From Serendipita indica DSM 11827 (taxonomy: Eukaryota; Basidiomycota; Agaricomycetes; Sebacinales; Serendipitaceae), in assembly GCA_910890315.1 (NCBI GenBank), contig CAJVGD010000001.1, forward strand, positions 434,001 to 498,000: a stretch of DNA of 64,000 nt, given 5' to 3'. Of the stretch, positions 58,635 through 64,000 are shown in pieces; the stretch's first letter is position 1; every line of letters begins with the position of its first letter. Made by a program: the position numbers and the translations under genes. The notes below the pieces were generated by a model. It saw only the letters and a program-made list of their open reading frames with translations. It was not told the origin of the DNA and did no database searches.

Positions 58635-61600
58635 CTAGTACTTGGCATTCGTCTTATTAGACGCGGACCAGCTCTCGAGCCAGTCAACTACATCGCTGTT
58701 GCTTTGATCCAACCACTTCATGTTGCTGCGAATAGCGTCCAATGATTGCTCCAGAGGCATGGCGTATTTGGCTGTGTCCTTGTCCTTGAAGAATGCTTGG
58801 ATGTCTTCGAGGTCTCCCTTGATGGCAAAGCCCTTGAGCGAAATCTTGACAACGTTTCCCAAGCTAAATTGAATGAGCAACATGGCCTCTCAAGGGGCAA
58901 GATGCTTACCTGAATGTACCCTCGAAGCGCTTGTAGAGCTACAAAGGTCGAGCGTCAACCAAAGCGCCTCGATCATAAAACCACTGACCTCATCAAACTT
59001 GTCCTTGAAGAATGCATAGGTTTGACGACGTGTGAAGCGGTTTGCGTTGAGGCCGAGGAAGAAGTACCTAGGAAAGTCATCGTCAAAATATGAACATGCG
59101 AGTGCGGATAACTTGCATCATATCCTGAGACTTGACCTCCGTCATCAGGAACTTGAAAGTCTCCTCGATGAGTTCAGGGTCCCGAGTTGCAGTCATGGCA
59201 TAAATCGCATGCGTCCTCGCGGATGGCGTCGGAGGGTTCAAAAAGATCTTCTTTGCGGTTTCCCATTCGGCCCTTCCACCAAAGCGTACGCCAATGGAGT
59301 ATGCCGTTGACTGGATATCGGGCAAGATGCGTGAATGGTCGTTGCTTTCGACCAGCAACTTGAACCGAGACTGCAGCTCTTTTATCACCCTGTCCAAGAG
59401 AATCAACATGAAAATTGGAGTATGTTCTCGTCGGTGCTTACTCTGGAGCTTCTGCGCCCGCGGCCTGACCAATCGCAAGAGTACGAAGCTGACGATCGTC
59501 GAATGTGTCCTCTTTGCGTGGCTCAAAGCCGTATTTTTTCACCAAGGGAACAAAGAGGGACTGTTTAGCGGTGAGAGACAGTCTGATTCCTGCGAGATGA
59601 ACTCACCTGTCTGAACTCGTTCATATTGGCACGAACACCGTCGCTCATTTCCCACCAAACGTCAAGGATTGATCCAATCTTCTCCGCAATACTTTCCCAC
59701 ACAAGATCTACAAACTTGTTCAGTAGCACATCCCATCAAGTCACAGCCAACGCACATTGGCTTTCCGATCGAAGCTCATTGAGGAGTGCCAATCCGTCGC
59801 TGGTGCGGCAAAGTCCACTCTTGCCCAAGACCATCACGTCCGAGATGAGGCCCATGCGATCAGTGACAGAGAACGGAGAGTTGGGATCCACAGCCTGCTT
59901 GCCCAGAAGCTTAACTCTCTCGGGTGGATAAAGAACGCGGTCTTGCCAAGATTAGCAATATCGAATAATAGAGTCTACAAAAACTCACAAACTCCAGAGG
60001 TCCCAGCATTGAGTTTATAGGGCTTGCTAGTATCGATTTGGTATGTTTGCTCGCGCTCAGTCATGAGGTCACGCTTGATGACGGGTTTACCGCTCTCATC
60101 AACCGTAAGCAGGTTAAGAGGAATCTTCCTACGCTCGAGGTCAGAATCGACCTTGGGCAGCAGCTAACCGTACCAAAGAGTCTGATTCTCATCCTCTTTT
60201 ACGTCTCCAGTTTCGAGGTATCGATCCTGTCTGACTTTGATTCCTTCAGAGGTCTCCGTGACGGTGAGTACGGGAAAGCCAATACAGTTGACCCAATTGT
60301 GCATCAGGTCTGGCACGTTCTGACCAGTCGCCTCGGAGATACCGTTCCAAAGATCGATCGTACGTGCCGTCGAATAAAGATGCTTCTTGAGGTAGATAGA
60401 CTTGAAGGGATCAGAGACGAGCACAAGTATACTGAACTTGGAAACGTACCACACCCTTGAGGAACTTTTCCTCCGTGACATAGTCGGAAAGCATGCGAAG
60501 AACTTAGGAGGTTAGTCGATGAAGATGCCAAACATGCTATAGCATACCGGAACCAGCCCTGGAAATATTAGACAACTGTGAAAGGGAAACCTTAGGGACT
60601 TACTTTGAATAGCTAAGGGCGTCAAAGATCATGTTGATCTTCTTCGCATCATCGCAAGGAACCTCGATAGGATGGCTTGAACGTCTGGCATCCAAGGCAA
60701 GTGCCTACTCCCGTAGTGAGATCTATCTTTGGCTATTCTCAGATACCTTACCCGCTCGAGATGGCTGTTGATGAACGACATCTTTGCGCCCCACTCAGGG
60801 AAAAGTCTAATGAATTATTAGATGACGATGAGATGATTAGGGCTCCACGACTTACTTGTCAAGGATGACAAGCTCTCCCATGAGAGTAGCGAAGCCTGTA
60901 CTGTTGTTAGTTCTGTCCCTATGAGACGGTCCATTCCTACCTTCGTTGAGATATAGAACGTCCCACCATTCAGGAGAGGTAATATTACCAAACCTATAGC
61001 CATCAGTGATGAAAAACCAAGGAAGATGCAGCAGACCATTGATGAGCGACTTCGTGAGAGGCAACGTCTGCTACGCGTTTCTTCGCCGCAATATCGCTTT
61101 TTTCTTCATCAATAAGGTATGCAGTGGTACGTCCGGTAATGAGGCCCTAATAAACGTCAATATTACGAACACAGATTGAAGGGGTCTTACCCAGTTCTCC
61201 ATAGCGCCTGCATCGAAATCGTGTGCCTGTAAGACGAGATTGAGAAGCAGATAAATTAAAGCTATCTATCACGTACCACGAGCGTGTCCAACTTGGGCAG
61301 TGGATATTCAACTTCAAAGACTTTTTCGTACAAGGACAGGCATCTGACATTGACGTCTAGAGCAAACTAGAAGGACGTGAGCGATGGATGCGCAATATGA
61401 CGTCTACACCTACCTTGGTCTGGTGAATGATATCCTTGGTGGCATACATTCGAACAGGACGGGTTTTGCCGCTCAAAGGAGACGTGTAGTGATCCTCGAT
61501 GTACTCAAATGGTCCATTGGCATAGGCGACGAGGTAGCTGGAGATGAGTGGTGTTGTTTGGAACTTTGTAATCTTCCAGCCACCCTCTGAACTCTCCGTC

Positions 61601-62671
61601 TTGAGATTAGCAAACATTTTGGTGAGCTTCCCGATGGATTGATCATACTCTGTCTCCGCTTTCGTGAAGGGTTTTTCAGAGATTGCAGGCATATTTGACA
61701 GGTTGACCGTATTCTCTCGAGAAATCATAATGATGTCTGTATAAGGATGAGAATATTGTAAGCACATCCCCATATCACTCACCGTATGTTGCTTTCAGGG
61801 CAGGCTCGTCCCAGCACGGGAAAGCTCTCCTCGCATCAGTGGGTTCGAATCTAGGGGCCGTGTTAGACGTCGTCCAGCAGTTTGTTGACATCCATACTGA
61901 GTGAGAGTATAATGGCTGCATAATGAAGTGAATAAGAGATAAATGACGAGCATTGAAAGGAGCTCACGCCTTCTTTCCATCAATTTCCGTATTGGAGTAG
62001 TAGTAGCCTAAACGCACTGAGAATACGGAATATGACCTTTATTTTACTACTCACCCGTCATTTTGTTGGTCAAGGGCGCCTTGAACGCGATATTCAGACG
62101 AGCCTTGCCCTTTGGCAGCGCCTTGGCCACTTTGAGGGTGACTCGGTCGAGATCTGTATTAATGGATTGCTCAGCAATCTGAATCTCCTCGGTCTTGAGG
62201 GCCTCGGACTGCAATGACGCCTGATTAAGCTCAAGGTCGGCGGCATTGAAGATGATGGTGGATGTTTCCTCAAGGACCTCTAGACTGAAGACAGAGTTCA
62301 TTAACATGGCGCATTGTGTAAATATATGCTTTCTCGACTTACTCCACAGCGACGTGTCCCTCGAACTGGAGCGCCTCGAGATCCGTCTTTACAGTCACGG
62401 TGTAGTGAAGCGGTTTGACATTCTTTGGAAGCCGGTAAGGATCATTTTCAGTTTGGTTCGTTGCTGCAGTGTAGGCCTGTGACATATTGCGAAACTGGAT
62501 GGAGTGCAAATGGTTCTGACGAGGTCGTCGAACAACGCCTTCAAATACGCATTGGCTAGCGAACGAGCGCGTGCTACGGCTTAGAGAGGTAGGAAAAGCA
62601 GCATGCTCGTGGAGAGTTCGCAATAGACGGTGTACGTGTGCTGCACTCGGTCGCGAGACGGGTAAAAACAT
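58635..62671 (-). CDS. APE2: M1-family zinc aminopeptidase (Ape2/Aap1 type)
   Basis: Removes N-terminal residues from peptides. The GAMENW exopeptidase motif lies near 61196-61215 and continues across an intron to [18 protein letters not shown]. The zinc site is HEVAHQW (about 61041-61058), joined by a 43-nt intron to [18 protein letters not shown], giving the HExxH-x18-E pattern. The ERAP-type C-terminal helical domain fills 58635-60500 ([20 protein letters not shown], ending [13 protein letters not shown]). Many short introns. The ATG at 62671 adds about 60 Arg/Ser-rich residues that look like a mitochondrial presequence before an inner Met ([20 protein letters not shown]), which would start a cytosolic form. 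Confidence 0.92.
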
Positions 62672-62731
62672 GGATGCAAACTCCGCATGACAGCCCGCAT
62701 GCCGAACCACGCTCTACCATCCAGACCCGCC

Positions 62732-64000
62732 TCAGAAATTGCTCTCCGGAATCCTCTCAATCAGAAACATCATCTCCTCTCGTAATTCCGAACAAAATTT
62801 GTCTGCAGCGGGTGAGCGTCGGTCAAGTCGAGTGGGTGAATGGACACACCAAGTGGATGGTCATTCGGATCATCCCCGAACGGACTTTGAATCTCGTCCG
62901 CAATTCCCTCAATTCCTAATGCCCAGTGAGCAAAGACAAGTTGATATGGTGAACATACCCTAGAATCCGCATGTATTTGCCGATCAGTGAAGCACTGGAA
63001 TGTGATGCAAGAAGCTTACCCTACAGCGTGCCACATGAGTTAGAAACTGTCAACGAGGGAGCAAGCTCCATGGAGACTCACATGAGAGTAAATGCTACCA
63101 GTGTCACCATGGGTATTACCAGATACTTCAACTCTCGCACGAGAGTGAACGGCTTTCAAATAGGTTGAACGGGCATCATGAACGCTGGCGGACTTACCAA
63201 AGTAAACAAAAAGGCAGTGACAGCCTGCTTCAAATGAATGGAGTCTATGTACGCTCGCATAAGTATGGCCTTGAGAAATGACCACGACTTACAGCTACGG
63301 ATCTTCAGTACATTGGCAAGGTATTAATCGACGGACTGTACCTTCGCGGAATAGGGGTTGTTGAAACTCTTTCCATAGACTACGCGCTAGTCAGATTTTC
63401 GTAGGCCCATGTTATTAGGTTGCGTACAGTGAGCTGATCCACCATACTCTGCAGTCTATCTGATATGAGCAAGTGACTGGCAAGGTTGAACTACTTACAG
63501 GGCTTGCATGCCATTGTGCATCGCTGGTCCGACAGGATCCAGGCAACCAAGGCGCTTGAACTTGTATAAGTATCTGGCTATCTCAGCTGAAATGCTGAGG
63601 AGTGTCAGAGAGGAGGATGGTTTGTATAGCATACCCACATGAGAGGTAGAGCCATTGGATGACGTTCAGGATATGCGTGAAATGTAACTGTGGCTCGTTG
63701 ACTGTCCGCTAGTAGAGGTGTTGTAGCGGTGGCAGCCCGGCGCAATGGATTGAAACGCGACTTCGAGCCTGGCTGGGAAATTGAATGGGCAGGAGTACGG
63801 GTGCTTGTAGGAAAGTTTTCATCTTGAGGCGACGTCGTCCTTTCCCAACCGGACGATTCGTCTCTATATATCTCTGGTGGGATGAGCCCGCTATAGTCCT
63901 CATAGTCAAGACCGGGCTCATTTCGTAGATGATGCTAGATTATTGTCAGGGCCGTAGGTACCAAAGGCAATGTCGCACCTTGGTCGCGATTGCAAACGCG
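62732..64000 (-). CDS. Bestrophin-family anion channel (UPF0187), C-terminal part
   Basis: Membrane channel family; the N-terminal spans lie beyond the window edge. Readable blocks in order: AFAIATK, HHLRNEPGLDYEDYSGLIPP, a Ser/Thr loop, ATVTFHAYPERHPMALPLI, ISAEIARYLYKFKRLGCLDP, VGPAMHNGMQAL, LQSMVDQLT, MERVSTTPIPR, YSIHLKQAVTAFLFTL, PFTLVRELKYLVIPMVTLVA, GIEGIADEIQSPFGDDPND and KFCSELREEMMFLIERIPES. The end is NF and stop at 62732. Two joins are odd: the PIPR-SYSIHLKQ join needs a 2-nt exon (63293-63294), and the AFTL-GIEGIADEI join needs tiny exons or a one-base indel. The stop lies 60 bp from the aminopeptidase start. Confidence 0.85.

Overview
The window is nuclear DNA of a filamentous basidiomycete, most likely an Agaricomycete. 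The signs are dense coding on both strands, almost every gene cut by introns of about 45-60 nt with CTAAC-like branch sites, and an Agaricomycete-style BTB/POZ protein. A Rhizoctonia/Ceratobasidium-type fungus would fit, but that is a guess from style. No rRNA, tRNA or CRISPR was recognised.

Layout. 1-12.1 kb: 3' end of kynurenine 3-monooxygenase (+), an AT-hook protein (-), the ER lectin OS-9/Yos9 with a C-terminal HDEL (+), a HAL4/SAT4-type kinase (-), a LAT-type amino acid permease (+) and a BTB protein (-). 12.5-19.6 kb: compact housekeeping block with proteasome ATPase Rpt3 (+), whose last exon and 3' region are tandemly duplicated, pyrroline-5-carboxylate reductase (-), tri-snRNP 27K (+), a Fyv7-like rRNA-processing factor (-), eIF1/SUI1 (+) and the copper chaperone Atx1 (+). 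19.9-30.0 kb: ferric-reductase/NOX-type oxidoreductase (+), MAPKKK Ste11 (-), Nsa1 (+) and an O-methyltransferase (-).

30.0-35.0 kb is an accessory island. It holds an F-box-like scrap, a small cysteine-rich GPI-type secreted protein and a broken LTR-retrotransposon Gag fossil. Its two sides carry a 77-bp direct repeat (2 mismatches, 4,800 bp apart) whose right copy is the true 3' end of CMS1. 35.0-44.8 kb: CMS1 (-), a DEDDh exonuclease (+), a TmpA-like membrane oxidoreductase (-), PP2A B56 (-) and HIS3 (+). 44.9-50.5 kb: an Atg38/NRBF2-like MIT protein, then a large multi-exon gene whose layout (helical N-terminus, PH-like domain, long disordered acidic/basic linker, C-terminal coiled coil) resembles the fast-evolving meiotic axis cores Red1/SYCP2. 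50.8-64.0 kb: SCAP (+), Vps1 dynamin (-), NTF2 (+), an M1 aminopeptidase (-) and the 3' part of a bestrophin-family channel (-).

The genes do not form one pathway; neighbours are linked mainly by shared promoters and very tight spacing. Notable points are six GC-AG introns, micro-exons of 10, 12 and 24 nt and possibly 2 nt, start codons 37 bp and 18 bp apart in divergent pairs, two convergent stop codons separated by one base, and repeated one-base frame slips in homopolymers that look like assembly errors.
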